Assembly (NCBI RefSeq): GCF_018812025.1
Contig: NC_063044.1
Coordinates: 43,119,330-43,183,329, forward strand
Direction of reading: 5' to 3'
Length of the DNA stretch: 64,000 nucleotides
Origin: Megalobrama amblycephala
Taxonomy: Eukaryota > Chordata > Actinopteri > Cypriniformes > Xenocyprididae
Part shown: piece by piece, positions 34,168 to 46,797 of the stretch
How positions within the stretch are numbered: position 1 is the first letter of the stretch
Layout: the number at the start of each line of letters is the position of its first letter
Notes under the pieces: model-generated
What the model was told of the DNA's origin: nothing
Databases searched by the model: none
The model's input: only the letters and a program-made list of their open reading frames with translations
Program-made: the position numbers and the translations under genes

Positions 34168-34835
34168 CAGGGTTGGGGAGTAATGAAATACATATAACTT
34201 AGTTACGTATTTAAAATACAAAATTTGAGTAACTGTATTTCATTACGGTTACATTTGAAAAGTATTTTAGATTACCAAAGTGATTACTTTGAATTTCATT
34301 TAAACATTAATGTAAACTGTGATGGGTAATTAATGTAAAAAGCAATTGGTGATTCTCTGACTCTGACAGTCTGCAAAAGCAGACTTTTGCAATATATGCA
34401 AAATATGCAATATTTTAATAATTTTAACCAAATAAGAGGGATCATAATGTTTTGCAATGATTGTTTGTGAGTCCCTTGTAACTGTAAAAATCAGAATCGC
34501 GTGATTAAAAACTTGCAATTCGGACTTCTTTTCTTGCAATTCTGACTTTTTTACTGGGAAATTGTGAGTTTATATCTCAGAATTCTGACTTTATAACTCG
34601 CAATTGCAATTCTGCAATTCTGAGAAAAAAGTCAGATTTGTGAGAAAAACCTTTTTTTTATTATTATTTTTTTTTACGTGTTACATACTTATTAGTATTC
34701 CAAAGTATTCTAAAGTATTTAGATTAAGTTACAAAACTTGGGTAATCTAACAGAATACGTTACAAATTACTTTTTAAAGCATGTATTTTGTAATCTGTAG
34801 TGAAATACATTTTAAAAGTAACCTACCCAGTCCTG
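34168..34835. mobile_element. hAT-type non-autonomous element
   Basis: The ends CAGGGTTGGGGAGTAA and, as reverse complement, CAGGACTGGGTAGGTTAC are hAT-like. The exact 8-bp duplication AGCACAGG lies at 34160-34167 and 34836-34843. Its interior includes the CAATTCTGAC cryptic repeat. There is no transposase. Confidence 0.85.
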
Positions 34836-34843
34836 AGCACAGG

Positions 34844-35512
34844 CTCTACTCTTAAGCACTAGTATCCCACAAAACTCAGTTGTTCACAACAGATGAGACA
34901 TGGCACCGAAACGCAACAAAATAATAATTAAAAAATCACAGCCAATCAGAAGAGGGGTATACTCTCTCATTGCAAGCATACTGTACTCGCAACTAGAAAT
35001 GGTACATAATAGCATTCATAAATTTAAAACCATTTGAACATTATTAAAAATACATAGCCTACTGAGTGGCTGATACAATTTAACAGACTTGTTTGTTCAT
35101 GTAACAGACTTGTTTGTTCTCATAGATTTTGCAGATTTACATCTATTTTATTTTCATTTAAAGGGGACATCGGATGCAAAATTCACTTTTACATGGTGTT
35201 TGGACATAAATGTGTGTTGGCAGTGTGTGTACACAACCACCCTATAATAATAAAAATCCACCCAGTGCTTTTTTTTTTAATCCCCACAAACCATAAGCAC
35301 TTTGTCAGATCAAATATTGTGGATGGATCAGCTAAACAGAGACTATTAACTACTATTATGCCTTTAAATTATACAAATACCTCATTAAGACGTCGACAAA
35401 TGTGTACAATTCATCAGAGATCAGTTTCGAAACAGCTATGACATAAAGCCTCGTTTACTGAAATCACTTGACTTTTATGGAATTTCCTTTGTTCCAATGA
35501 AAATGAATGTAA

Positions 35513-35517
<5 letters not shown>
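34844..35517. other. no gene seen
   Basis: It contains TTTAAAGGGGACATCGGATG at 35159, a word whose complement occurs at 49420-49438, so part of this is a dispersed repeat. No reading frame supported. Confidence 0.4.

Positions 35518-35571
<54 letters not shown>
35518..35571. repeat. (TA)n microsatellite, target of a hAT insertion
   Basis: About 54 bp of TA repeats directly abutting the hAT element at 35572. Confidence 0.95.
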
Positions 35572-35574
<3 letters not shown>

Positions 35575-36915
35575 TGGCGTGCAGTGGTGTTCTGAAATGA
35601 GGAGGCACATTTTTTTTTTTTTATAAATCATTGTAAATTCATGTGCATTACTCTTAAAGTTGACACATCTTCCTTGTTAAATGAACATTACTTTACAGTA
35701 CATCAAAAAAGAAAAAAGAAACCAAAGACAATTCTATTTTGTAATTTTACATTAACAATGTAATGTTCTATTTATCAAAACCAAGTCAATCTCATCAAGT
35801 TACAGCCCAGTTACTGTCGCTAATCTAAAGCTAGACAGCATCAAGTGTGTGTGTGTGAATACACACACTGTAACTCCAGTGTTGTACATTTCTTTGTTGT
35901 TTGGATAACCGTTCTGCTGTTACAGCACACGTGATATCCACGTTTTCGGATTGCAGAGCTTGATGTAATTGTAATAAGATTGTAAAAACTTTTAGTTTTA
36001 TGAAATATAAAATATGTCATGTGCATTACTCTTAAAGTTGACACATCTTCCTTGTTAAATGAACATTACTTTACAGTACATCAAAAAATAAAAAAATAAA
36101 CCAAATACAATTCTATTTTGTAATTTTACATTTATCAAAACCAAGTCAATCTCATCAAGTTAGTGTTTTAAGCATTTCTACATTCATTCCAAAATAATAA
36201 CTAAAGGCAATAATAATTTAAACAATATATTTTATTTGTTTATTGCGGTTTTTCTTTTTAATTGACAACCTAGGATATTTTGGATCATCAGTCATGCTTC
36301 GTGAACACCGTCTGTCACAGACACGAATTGTATTTTTAATTTCACCAAGCTGATTGCACTAAAAACCCCGCAGTCATCATGCTTTCAGGCCATTTCAAGT
36401 TTGATTTTGACGTGACATAAAGCGGTGATATCTAACTGGGTGATCAGTTTACTTACTTTTTTAGTTAGTCTTCCGATTGACGCCATTATTTGTTCAGTCA
36501 AACCTACGCGCGGAACGCGCACGTCAACGAGAGGCGGGATTTATCGCACAAACCAATCATATCCAATCATAACCAATTACATCCAATCATAGCGCGATGG
36601 AGACATTGCCTCCTCTCACGTGACTTTCCCCCATTCATTCTCAATTACCCCCCACAAAACCCACCGCACGCCGGGGTTCGGATGATTTTCTATGGATTCC
36701 TATGAGAGGAAAGGGAGGCATGACTCCTCTGTGTAACTTTACCTGCGGGTGTCGCTGTTGGGCAGTGTTCCTTAAGAAATACGCGTGACTTGCGCTCTTT
36801 TTAATGTCATAATTTGTAATATTTGTGTTGTTTTATATGTAATATGGATTATTTTCTCATCCTATTTTTTTGAGGAGGCACTGCCTCCCTTGCCTACTCG
36901 GAGGAAACGCCCCTG
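35572..36915. mobile_element. hAT-like element, family X copy A
   Basis: The ends are CAGTGGCGTGCAG on the left and, as reverse complement, CAGGGGCGTTTCCTCC on the right. The same element, interrupted, lies at 41164-44481. The subterminal GAGGAGGCA/GGAGGCACTGCCTCC motifs recur. The flanks are TA repeats, so the duplication is only approximate. Non-coding. Confidence 0.7.
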
Positions 36916-36919
36916 ATAT

Positions 36920-36956
<37 letters not shown>

Positions 36957-36959
<3 letters not shown>

Positions 36960-37781
36960 TGTTGGGGAAAGTTACTTTTAAAAGTAATGCATTACAATAT
37001 TGCGTTACTCCCTAAAAAAGTAACTAATTGCGTTACTTAGTTACTTTTTATGAAAAGTAATGCGTTACATTACTTTTGCGTTACTTTTTATGAAAAGTAA
37101 TGCGTTACATTACTTTTGCGTTACTTTTTCTCACTGAGGCTGGGCTTGTTTGTTTTTTAATAACAACAAAAAAAAAGTTCTATTTTTGGCAAAAAGGCCC
37201 TTTCACACCAAAAGTGAAATGAATAAGCCTCAAGCTGAAGGAAAAGCATATTTACACCTGTACAGTAGAGGGTGCAGCTCAAACAAACCTTTCTAATCTA
37301 AAGTATTTTTTGCTTATTAGTATGGTTGAATTAGGTATATTGAAGATCAGCAGTAAAGACATTGGTTAATAATTGAGATTAAATACATAAAGTATATTTG
37401 TGTAATTTAATATAGTTAATTATTACAGGTTTGCAAAAATTCTGAGATTGCATTTCACTGTTTTTATTCATTTTGAGGAATACTGAATGTTTTCGTGCAA
37501 GTGAGATAAGTAAATGCATGTTCACATTTAGTCTAAAACTACAATAATCATCATGCTTACACAGCATACACAACACCCTCTGCACTTTATTTCTCCCAAC
37601 ATGGGGGCAGGAGAGCTGTCAGTCAATAAATGTGAAAAAGTAACTTGCGTTACTTATTTGAAAAAGTAACTTAGATATTTTGTTGTAAATTGAAAAAGTA
37701 ATGCGTTACTTTACTAGTTACTTGAAAAAGTAATCTGATTACGTAACTCAAGTTACTTGTAATGCGTTACCCCCAACACTG
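36957..37781. mobile_element. hAT-type MITE built from 'AAAAGTAATGCGTTAC' words
   Basis: The ends are CAGTGTTGGGGAAAGTTAC and, as reverse complement, CAGTGTTGGGGGTAACGC. It is inserted in TA-rich sequence. The arms contain many copies of AAAGTAATGCGTTAC. A poorly conserved middle lies at 37130-37620. Confidence 0.8.
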
Positions 37782-37838
37782 TATATATATACAGGGCTGG
37801 AAATGGCTGAGATTCACTGGGGGGACTCTATGGGAAGG

Positions 37839-37841
<3 letters not shown>

Positions 37842-37897
<56 letters not shown>
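37842..37897. repeat. (TA)n microsatellite
   Basis: TA repeat of about 55 bp. Confidence 0.95.
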
Positions 37898-38453
37898 TTT
37901 CAATGACTTTTCAGATGTATTTAAATATAAAATATTATACAATTATATAATATGCTAACATTAATCAAGCCCATTTCATGTTTCCTCCAAACAATATTTT
38001 CTTAATTATCAAGGTCAATGAACAACATTTATGAATTGTGTGTGGCACAAACATGTTAATTCAACAGAATCTTTGCTTGGAGAAAATAACCTGTTTGATT
38101 TTGGCCAAATTAAAGATACATTGTCTAGGAATTTGCATATGTGGTGCATACTGAACTGAACAGGTCACAAACATTTTAAATACATTTGTCCTCAGGTTAA
38201 AGAAAACTGAATGTTTTGGATGGCTACCTCTCAGTTACTTTGAAAATCAACAATTACACATTTAAAGGGGAATCCAGTTTTAATGCAAAAGGAAGCTGAT
38301 GTGCATTCTAAAAAGCAAAATAATTTGGATAATAATGTGAATATAATAATATTCACTCATCCCTTTTCTTAAACAATGGTTAAAAGGGTTGAAATGTGAT
38401 GTTTATCATTTTATAAAACTTTTTGTTTTGAGGATGTTACCATAGACATGGAT
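37898..38453. other. no gene seen
   Basis: AT-rich spacer without recognisable features. Confidence 0.4.
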
Positions 38454-38457
38454 TTAA

Positions 38458-40499
38458 CCCTTTGATGCATAACATGGGTCAAAAATGACCCGGCTGAGTT
38501 TTTATTTTCTATATCTTTGCAAGAAATTAATTTCTTCATTCAGTATTCCAGGTATTCCTCAATTAACTTGTTTTTGATCATAACAAATCCTCATTTTAAT
38601 TTTTTCTTTCTTACTTTTTTAATAAAAATCATTTTTGTATCACTACCCTTCTAATGCATAACATGGGTCAAAAATGACCCGTATTCATTTCCTATGTAAT
38701 TTCAATAACGGTTGAGTGTTTCTTTGCTGAATCTTTAAAAGAAATGTATTTTATCATTCATTTATTCCAGGTATTACTTAAATAACTTGTTTTTGATTGT
38801 AAAAAATCATTATGTTAATTTTTGCTTTCTTACTTTATAAACAAACACAGTTTTTGTTTGTCTACATCAATTTTACACACATGGGATCAAAAATTACCCG
38901 TATTCATTTCCTATGGTATTTCAGTCAAGACTGAGTGTTTATTTGCTGAATCTTTGAAAGAAATGTATTTTGTCATTTATTTATTCCAGGTATTCCTTAA
39001 ATATCTTGTTTTTGATTTTCTACAAATAATTATGTTTATTTTTTCTTTCTTACTTTATAAACAAACACAGTTTCTACATCAATTTTACACACATGGGTCA
39101 AAAATGACCCATATAGAAATCTTTAATATTTGCAAATTTTTGCAAGTAGGAACATATTTACTGCAGACAACTGTTCATCTGCCACACATTTCACATCTTA
39201 ACAAGGCTACTTTTGTATATTTGATGGATGTAAGTCTTATTATATTTAATATATTAGGCTATATATTTCATAATTTTTTATTTTTTGTCATAAATCAATG
39301 CAATTGGTCACCCTTTAAATCTGTCAATGTTCCTGAAAAGTAACAGTTTTGGACATATACAACATGGGTCTAAAGTGACCTGAATGAGTTATTACTTTCT
39401 ATATCACATATATTACAATAAATTAATTTTATCATTCATTATTCCATCTATTACTCAATAAACAAATCCTTGTTTTAATTTTTCCTTTCTTTTTGAATTT
39501 TTTTGTGTGTCATTACCATTCTAAAGGCCAAAGTATACTTCACTTTTGTATGCGTATATGAGGATCAGCATACAGATTTTTGTAACTTTTTATAATTTCC
39601 GCCGGATTTCTGTAACTGTGTATGTGCAACCTGCACATACACATTTAAATTGCGTTTGTGCGCAAAGTAAACTTTCAGCTTTTTTTACAGTGATGTCATC
39701 ATCCACCTCAGTTCTGTTGAGGACCAGCCACTAACACTCTAGATAAAGAAAATTAAAAGCACTGTTGGTCGATTCACTTATTATATATTTTCACTGTTGG
39801 ACAGAAACCTTGTTCAAAACTGTTACATTTCAGGAACACTGATAGATGTAAAAAGTGACCAGTAGCATTGGTTTATGACAAAAAATACAAATTATGAAAT
39901 ATAATATATAGCCTATTATATGAAATATAATATGACTTTCATCCATCAAATATACAAAAGCAGCCATGTTGAGAGGTGAAATGTGTGGTGGATGAATAGT
40001 TGTCTGCAGTAAATATGTTCGTACTTGTGAAAATTTGCAAAGGTTTCTATATGGGTCATTTTTGACCCATGTGTGTAAAATTGATGTAGAAATACAAAAG
40101 CTGTGTATTTAAGATATTTAAGGAATACCTGGAATAAATAAATGACAAAATAAATTTCTTTCAAAGATTCAGCAAAAAAAAACTCTCAGTCTTGACTGAA
40201 ATACCATAGAAAATGAATACGGGTCATTTTTGACCCATGTGTGTAAAATTGATGTAGACAAACAAAAACTGTGTTTGTTTATAAAGTAAGAAAGAAAAAA
40301 TGAACATAATGATTTTTGTCAATCAAAAACAAGATATTTAAGGAATACCTGGAATAAATGAATGATAAAATAAATTTCTTTTAAAGATTCAGCAAAGAAA
40401 CACTCAACCGTTATTGAAATTATATAGGAAATGAATACGGGTCATTTTTGACCCATGTTATGCATTAGAAGGGGTTTTCATAGCTTATGCATCAAAGGG
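38458..40499. mobile_element. piggyBac-like non-autonomous element with internal repeats
   Basis: It is flanked by TTAA (38454-38457 and 40500-40503). The ends are CCCTTTGATGCATAA and TTATGCATCAAAGGG, exact complements. TTAA duplication plus CCC termini are piggyBac hallmarks. The block ACATGGGTCAAAAATGACCC recurs about seven times, in both orientations, so each half mirrors the other. A CpG-containing segment near 39530-39730 interrupts the symmetry. The 173-codon frame at 38822 lies inside these repeats and is not a gene. Confidence 0.82.
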
Positions 40500-40503
40500 T
40501 TAA

Positions 40504-41163
40504 AAAAAACATTGCAACCTGAACATGCAGTTTTATTCTAATTTTCGCTGAAATAATTTCAACTGCTGATTTTTACTCAATAAGCTGCAAGATTCTGAAA
40601 AATTGAGAATCATATTTTTTTTTAAAAAAAAAAGTGTTCACAATTCTCCCATGATTCTGAATAGACCACTAAAAAAAATAAAATGTAATTTACTGATTCT
40701 GACATCATGTTAGTTGCTGCAGTCTATTTACAAAAACATTAATTATTTTGAATGAATTTTTAATAAAAATCAGTTTGAATAAATGATTCAATGACTCAAT
40801 TATAAAGATGTCACTTGTTTCATAGATGAATCAACGTTTTTGAACAATTCTTTGTAATGAATGAATCAATGACAAATACATTAACAATCATTTGTCGACA
40901 CCTACTGGTGTAACGATGTAATTGACGCAATCTTTATTTGAAGTATCAAGTTACTTTCAAAGGGTAATTTACTCTATTTTGTTCACTTCCATTTGGGATG
41001 GGGGACTGGTTGTCTTCCTTGGTTGCGAGGAGTTTGGGTTTGCTCCCTCGTGAGGTTTATTTATTTGTTTGTTGCTTTATATTTGCAAAATGGTCCACAT
41101 ATGCAAAGTTGGTTGATAACACAACTGCAATAAAGTAACAGCCTAGTGCCATGGGAAGTAAAA
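40504..41163. other. no gene seen
   Basis: AT-rich spacer between the piggyBac-like element and the next hAT-like copy. Confidence 0.4.
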
Positions 41164-41197
41164 CAGTGGCGTCCAGTGGTGTTCTGAAATGAGGATG

Positions 41198-41233
<36 letters not shown>

Positions 41234-41931
41234 AATCAATGTAAATTCATGTGCATTACTCTTAAAGTTGACACATCTTCCTTCTTAAATGAACATTACT
41301 TTACAGTACATCAAAAAAAGAAACCAAATACAATTCTATTTTGTAATTTTACATTAACAATGTAATGTTCTATTTATCAAAACCAAGTCAATCTCATCAA
41401 GTTAGTGTTTTAAGCATTTCTACATTAATTCCAAAATAATAACTAAAGGCAATAATAATTTAAACAATATATTTTATTTGTGTATTGCGGTTTTTCTTTT
41501 CAATTGTCAACCTAGGATATTTTGGATCATCAGTCATGCTCCGTAAACACCGTCTGTCACAGACACGAATTGTATTTTTAATTTCACCAAGCTGACTGCA
41601 TTAAAAAACCCGCAGTCATCATGCTTTCAGTCCATTTCAAGTTTGATTTTGACGTGACATAAAGCGGTGATATCTAACTGTGATTTGTTTACTTTTCAAT
41701 TAGTCTTCCGATTGACGCCATTATTTGTCAAACCTACGCGCGGAACGCGCACGTCAACGAGAGGCGGGATTTATTGCACAAACCAATCATATCCAATCAT
41801 AACCAATTACATCCAATGACAGCGCGATGGAGACATTGCCTCCTCTCACGTGACTTTCCCCCATTCATTCTCAATTACCCCCCACAAAACCCACCGCACG
41901 CTGGGGGTCTGATGATTTTATATGGTTTCCT

Positions 41932-43518
41932 ATACATGGGTTTCAAAGACGTCACTTCCGCTATGCCCGCCGCCATATTTGGGACCGGTCACAGCTGCGC
42001 GCCCTGTTTAAGTCTATGGTGACAGCAGCTACAACTACCAGAGGAAGGCCAACAAAACGCTCTCAGAAGGTTCACAACAAGTTTATAATAGATCTTGGAT
42101 ATGTGGTGCGGTTAGCCGTTTCAACAGTCGTCAGAACTTCAAATTTATTTGATTTATTTGAAAATATTATGAATTCTAGTTGCTGTGTTTCGGCGTGTTA
42201 CAGGATGAACAAATTCACGACACCAGCTGACTACATTACTTAGTTCAAGTACATGCGTGCATGATTTTGTGCAAATATAAGTTGTAATTTTATGTATAGC
42301 TTGTATAAATATATATGAATTACCATAGGATGTGTCCTGTTGAGTTAATTAACCTTCTAGCAAAGCGCTTCAGTTTACGGGTGTTCATTCAGCCCGCGCA
42401 GCTCAAATAGTTATCAAAATGAATCTGTTATTGATGTTATTGTATACAAAAAAAAAATCTGTTATTGTTCATGATCCTTATTATTAATCAAACTATGTGT
42501 TGATGAAAATAATGCATTCGTTTTCTAAAAGAAATATTAAAGTTTTAATAATACTGTGTAGTAACGTTAAACATTTTAATGACTTAATCATTGCTGTTTG
42601 AGCTGCGCACGCTGAAGCTGAAGAGAATAAAAAAACCCATAAACTGAAAGTTAATTAACTTTCAACTTTTTAATTAATCAACGGAACACATCCTATATAA
42701 AATAATCCAGATATTAATACAAAATAAAAATAATATTACAACTAGTATTTGCACAAAATCACGCACAGATGAACTTGAAGTAACCTCATTGAAACTCTGA
42801 AACACAGCAAATAAGCCCAAATAATTCACAACGTTATTTTACAAGTATATACGATTATAATATCATGTATAAGAAGAAGACAGTCCCAATCATATTAATG
42901 TTTTGTCTTTTTGAGCGCTCGCACTGAAGCTATAGATGATCATCAGCTCTGTGGGTTATTTACCTCAACGAAACACATCCTTTATGAGAATAATCAGATA
43001 TTTATACTTAATAAAATTAATAAGTTTTATCTGTACAAAATGACGCGAATGCACAAGTGAAGTTTGAACAAGTTATGTAATCAATGTTTAACTCAGTCGA
43101 CGCGCTCTTACCACAACAACACGCTGAAACAACAACACAGAGAATTCACAACATTTTATTACAATAGTGTCCTCGTTATAATGTTACGTAAATGACAGTC
43201 CCAGCAGTTATTAATGTTGTGCATTGCTGTTTGGCTGCCAGTGGTGTGGTCCCTTCTGAATGAAGCCAATAATTCTGCCGATCTAACTACTTTGGGATCA
43301 AATAAATTTGTAGTTCTGACGACTGTTGAAACGGCTAACAGCACCACATATCCAAGATATATTATAAACTTGTTGTGAACCTTCTGAAAGCGTTTCGTTG
43401 GCCTTCCTCTGGTAGTTGTAGCTGCTGTCACCATAGACTTAAACAGGGCGCGCAGCTGTGACCGGTCCCAAATATGGCGGCGATAGAATACAGTGACGTC
43501 ACATGAAACCCATGTATA
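41932..43518. mobile_element. inverted-repeat element nested in family X copy B
   Basis: It begins TATACATGGGTTTCA and ends GAAACCCATGTATA. About 200-bp arms (41935-42140 and 43300-43516) encode the same stretch in mirror image (MVTAATTTRGRPTKRSQKVH). The arms include CCGCCATATTTGGGACCGGT. The protein-like stretch is not recognised, and the 210-codon minus-strand frame at 43159-43791 spans an arm plus the neighbouring element. Confidence 0.6.
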
Positions 43519-44247
43519 GAGACAGAGCGCATTTATGTTAATCTGAAAGCCACGCCCACCGGGGGGAAAAACAATCCAACCGTCTCCATTGAGTTTGTAT
43601 TGCGTGAGGCTGCCTCCTTGTCTTTTCTGACTTATTACAAAAAACAGAACAATGTCTAAAAGCTGCTGTGTGACAAGGTGTACAGCTAACAAACTTAAAA
43701 AACCCAGAAATAAGTTTTTATAAGCTGTCGACCCCCAAAAACGAATGTTTAAGGACATAAAAGTGGATACAGGCAGTGAGACAGAGAGCAACGGGTCATA
43801 TTACTATAAGAAATGCATTGGAGGGGAACGTAATCGGCGACAGGTGAAATAATTCTTTGACATGGTAAAAAATAATGAATGTTTTTTTTTTTGTTGTTGT
43901 TGGTTTGTTTAGCATATGTTGTCGCCGATTACGACCCCCTCCAGTGTATTTCTTAAAGTAATAATGACCATTTGCGCTCTGTCTCACTGCCTGTATCCAC
44001 TTTTATGTCCTTAAACATTCATTTTTTGGGATCGACAGCTTATAAAAACTTATTTCTGGGTTTTTTAGCTTGTTAGCTGTGCACCTTGTCACACAGCAGC
44101 TTTTAGACATTGTTCTGTTTTTTGTAATAAGTCAGAAAAGACAAAGAGGCAGCCTCACGCAATACAAAGTCAATGGAGACGGTTGGATTGTTTTCCCCCC
44201 CGGTGGGCGTGGTCTTCAGATTATGACGCGTGTCGCTCTGTCTCTAT
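43516..44247. mobile_element. fold-back element carrying mirrored THAP-like exons
   Basis: It is close to a full palindrome: TAGAGACAGAGCG at the left pairs with CGCTCTGTCTCTA at the right, with the centre near 43880. Each arm holds a THAP-like coding stretch starting MSKSCCVTRCTANKLKK: plus strand 43652-43843 and minus strand 44110-43920. Within the arms, KFYKLSTPK and KWIQAVRQ segments fit the THAP zinc-finger pattern, with stop codons or shifts. THAP domains occur in P-type and other transposases. Confidence 0.65.
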
Positions 44248-44481
44248 GAGAGGAAAGGGAGGCATGACTCCATAGACTGTAAAGCATGACTCCTCTGTGT
44301 AACTTTACCTGCGGGTGTCGCTGTTGAGCAGTGTTCCTTAAGAAATACGCGTGACTTGCGCTCTTTTTAATGTCATAATTTGTAATATTTGTATTGTTTT
44401 ATATGTAATATGGATTATTTTCTTATCCTATTTTTTTGAGGAGGCACTGCCTCCCTTGCCTACTCGGAGGAAACGCCCCTG

Positions 44482-45003
44482 AAGTCAAACTATCTACTTA
44501 AAATGTTCTTATACCGAACATGTTAATTCTTGGAATACAGCCAGGTTTTTCCTAATGGGCATATCTGTCACATTAGCAGAACACATTTTACACATGAGGA
44601 AAACTAAAGTTTAGTCAATTATTCAAGAAGATACATAACTCTAACTTGTACTTGGCCTTATGAAAAAGTAGTTCTTGTAATTGTTTAACCATAGCATTTG
44701 TTACAATAAGGATATAATTACAGCTAGACCATTGATGGCTCCTCATTGCATGCTTAGGGCAATGTTAACTTTTTTCTCTCTTTTTTAAATCTATTGCCTT
44801 AATAGATTATATATTATAAATTCTTGAACAAGTTAGTTAAAATGTACCACAATAAATACAATAGAACGTGATAAATTCTAGAAAAGGTGGTCATGAAGTT
44901 TAAAAAGCTTGCAAGATCATCATCATGTTTTCCCCTCTTTTCATCAGTCTTTTTACTGGCTGTTTTTAGATCATGATGACTTTCTCCATAACGTTTTACT
45001 ACA
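44482..45003. other. no gene seen
   Basis: AT-rich, no recognised feature. Confidence 0.4.
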
Positions 45004-45048
45004 TTCTCAATAGAATTCAAATGAAACCCATTTGAATTCTATTGAGAA
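45004..45048. repeat. perfect hairpin, 20-bp arms, 5-nt loop
   Basis: TTCTCAATAGAATTCAAATG pairs exactly with CATTTGAATTCTATTGAGAA around AAACC. Confidence 0.9.
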
Positions 45049-45559
45049 CGTTCTATTTTATCATAGGAACGGCTCGCGCAAATCTTATCACACGTTTGGA
45101 TCGCGCTGGTGAACGCGCCTGCGGTGATTCGCGTGCGGTGCGCCACTCATGCTTATAAAAGCTCCGAACGCGCGATTTATACAATTAATTAACAGCCTGA
45201 TTCCATGTTTCGGTGTGGTGGTGGTTAGAGTACCGGCAACATAGGAGAAGTGCCGGTATGCAAGACAAAGCGTGGGTACGCTACAGATTAAAGAAGTGCC
45301 GGTGCGTACCGGCCCACTTCGAGCACTGAGTAGATCGCGTGGGTGTTTGAATCCAGATTGCGATCTTTTTATGATTAATCATGCAATTTTATTGCGCTAT
45401 ATTTTTGCTGAATCGGTTTCGTTTTAGGCTATTGAGTGAATAAATACAGAAATTCTTTCATTTCTATAAAAAATCGAACCAATTTGAACTGGAACGCCGT
45501 CCCCCCTTGAAATTCACTCCGGGGACGCCGTCCCCCCGCGTTACCCCCCATTTCCACCC

Positions 45560-45561
<2 letters not shown>
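45049..45561. other. locally CpG-rich repeat-like stretch
   Basis: 45070-45340 is CpG-rich for this window and reiterates GTGCCGGT/GTACCGGC words. 45485-45560 contains GACGCCGTCCCCCC twice and ends CATTTCCACCCCTG, a sequence related in inverse orientation to 37791-37840. Probably transposon remnants; no frame supported. Confidence 0.35.

Positions 45562-45636
<75 letters not shown>
45562..45636. repeat. (TA)n microsatellite
   Basis: About 75 bp of uninterrupted TA repeat. Confidence 0.95.
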
Positions 45637-45640
<4 letters not shown>

Positions 45641-45867
45641 TAAATTGAAACGGAATAAAATGTCTTTGAAACTTAAAAAAATAATATCGCAGGCAAAATG
45701 TATGACTTTGTTCTTAATACACTGATCTTGATCTTCAGACACTTGATATTATGCAAATATTTTAATTTCTTTGGAGCTCTAGATTAAAACAAACACAAGA
45801 GGTTGTACTTTATTCTTATTAGTCCATACTGATCTTGGATTAGCATACCAACAACATATGAACGTTA

Positions 45868-46215
45868 AGGTGATCCCAAAAATAAAATTTCTCATATATT
45901 TTACTCGCCCTCATGCCGTCCCAAATGCATATTACTTTCTTTCTACAGATAAACACAAATTAGGATTTTTAGTAAAATAATACGTCTTTGTGTCCTAAAG
46001 ACACAGTAATCCATGCAATCCCAGTGGATGAATCAATGAAGTGAAACAATAGATAAGAAAAAATACTAATAATTTAAACTGTTTTAATTATTAACAATCG
46101 TTTCCCACCAACCATCATACGTGTATGGGTTACAGTCCACTTATGGGCTCACAGAGATGGACTATTTTCTTAAAGATATTTGTGCTTATGTGGAGAAAGA
46201 AAGTCATATACAGTC
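45868..46215. repeat. dispersed teleost repeat
   Basis: It resembles a very common cyprinid repeat: TTTACTCGCCCTCATGCCGT near the left, ACTTTCTTTCTACAGATAAA after it, and GAAAGAAAGTCATAT at the right. The family name is not assigned. Confidence 0.5.
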
Positions 46216-46797
46216 AAACCAAAATGTATTCAGACACTATGAACATTTCATTCATTGATACAGTTTATTCACTATAGTTTTAAAAAAAAATGGTAATGAA
46301 TTTTATGAATTTTACACATGTATTCTATAATAGGTGCTTGTGTATTTTTATAGTAATGTACTGAATATCATGAGAATACTGTGCATTACATGAATACGCA
46401 GTTAGTGTTTTGTGGATTCTGGTCGTTCCTTTCACAACATAATTGCATCCAACACTTTCACTTTGATACCTGTGTGTATGCTGTAGTGACAATAAAGAAT
46501 TTAAATTTATTTGAATTGATATTTTCATTTACATTTATTCAACAGGTTTTTATAAAAGTCACAACTGAAACTGTTGATGATTTTTTTTTTTCAACTGTTG
46601 AAAAAAAAAAAGTATTTCCACTTTTATATGTTAGATGATAATGTTAACTAAATAAAATTATCAGAATGATAAAAAATGGCAACAAGATCATTCTTTGTGT
46701 GGAATATGTACTGAAATGCCCTTTGAGGTCTATATTTTCTTACAGCAAGCCACAGTGGTAATTTTCATATATTTTTTTAAGTGATTAATTGTGATGT
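46216..46797. other. no gene seen
   Basis: AT-rich spacer. It contains TCAACTGTTGA-type short palindromes near 46592. Confidence 0.4.

Larger units (their letters stand above)
41164..44481. mobile_element. hAT-like element, family X copy B, with nested insertions
   Basis: Same ends as copy A (CAGTGGCGTCCAG... and ...GGAAACGCCCCTG). The flanks AAGTAAAA and AAGTCAAA agree at 7 of 8 positions, supporting an 8-bp duplication. Relative to copy A it is split after about 41932, and homology resumes near 44247. Confidence 0.75.

Noticed and set aside
38822..39343. 173-codon plus-strand frame
   Set aside because: It lies wholly inside the internal repeats of the piggyBac-like element and has Phe/Ile/Leu-rich composition from AT-rich DNA. 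No domain.
43159..43791. 210-codon minus-strand frame
   Set aside because: It spans the junction of two nested inverted-repeat elements, so it is a chance fusion and not a gene.
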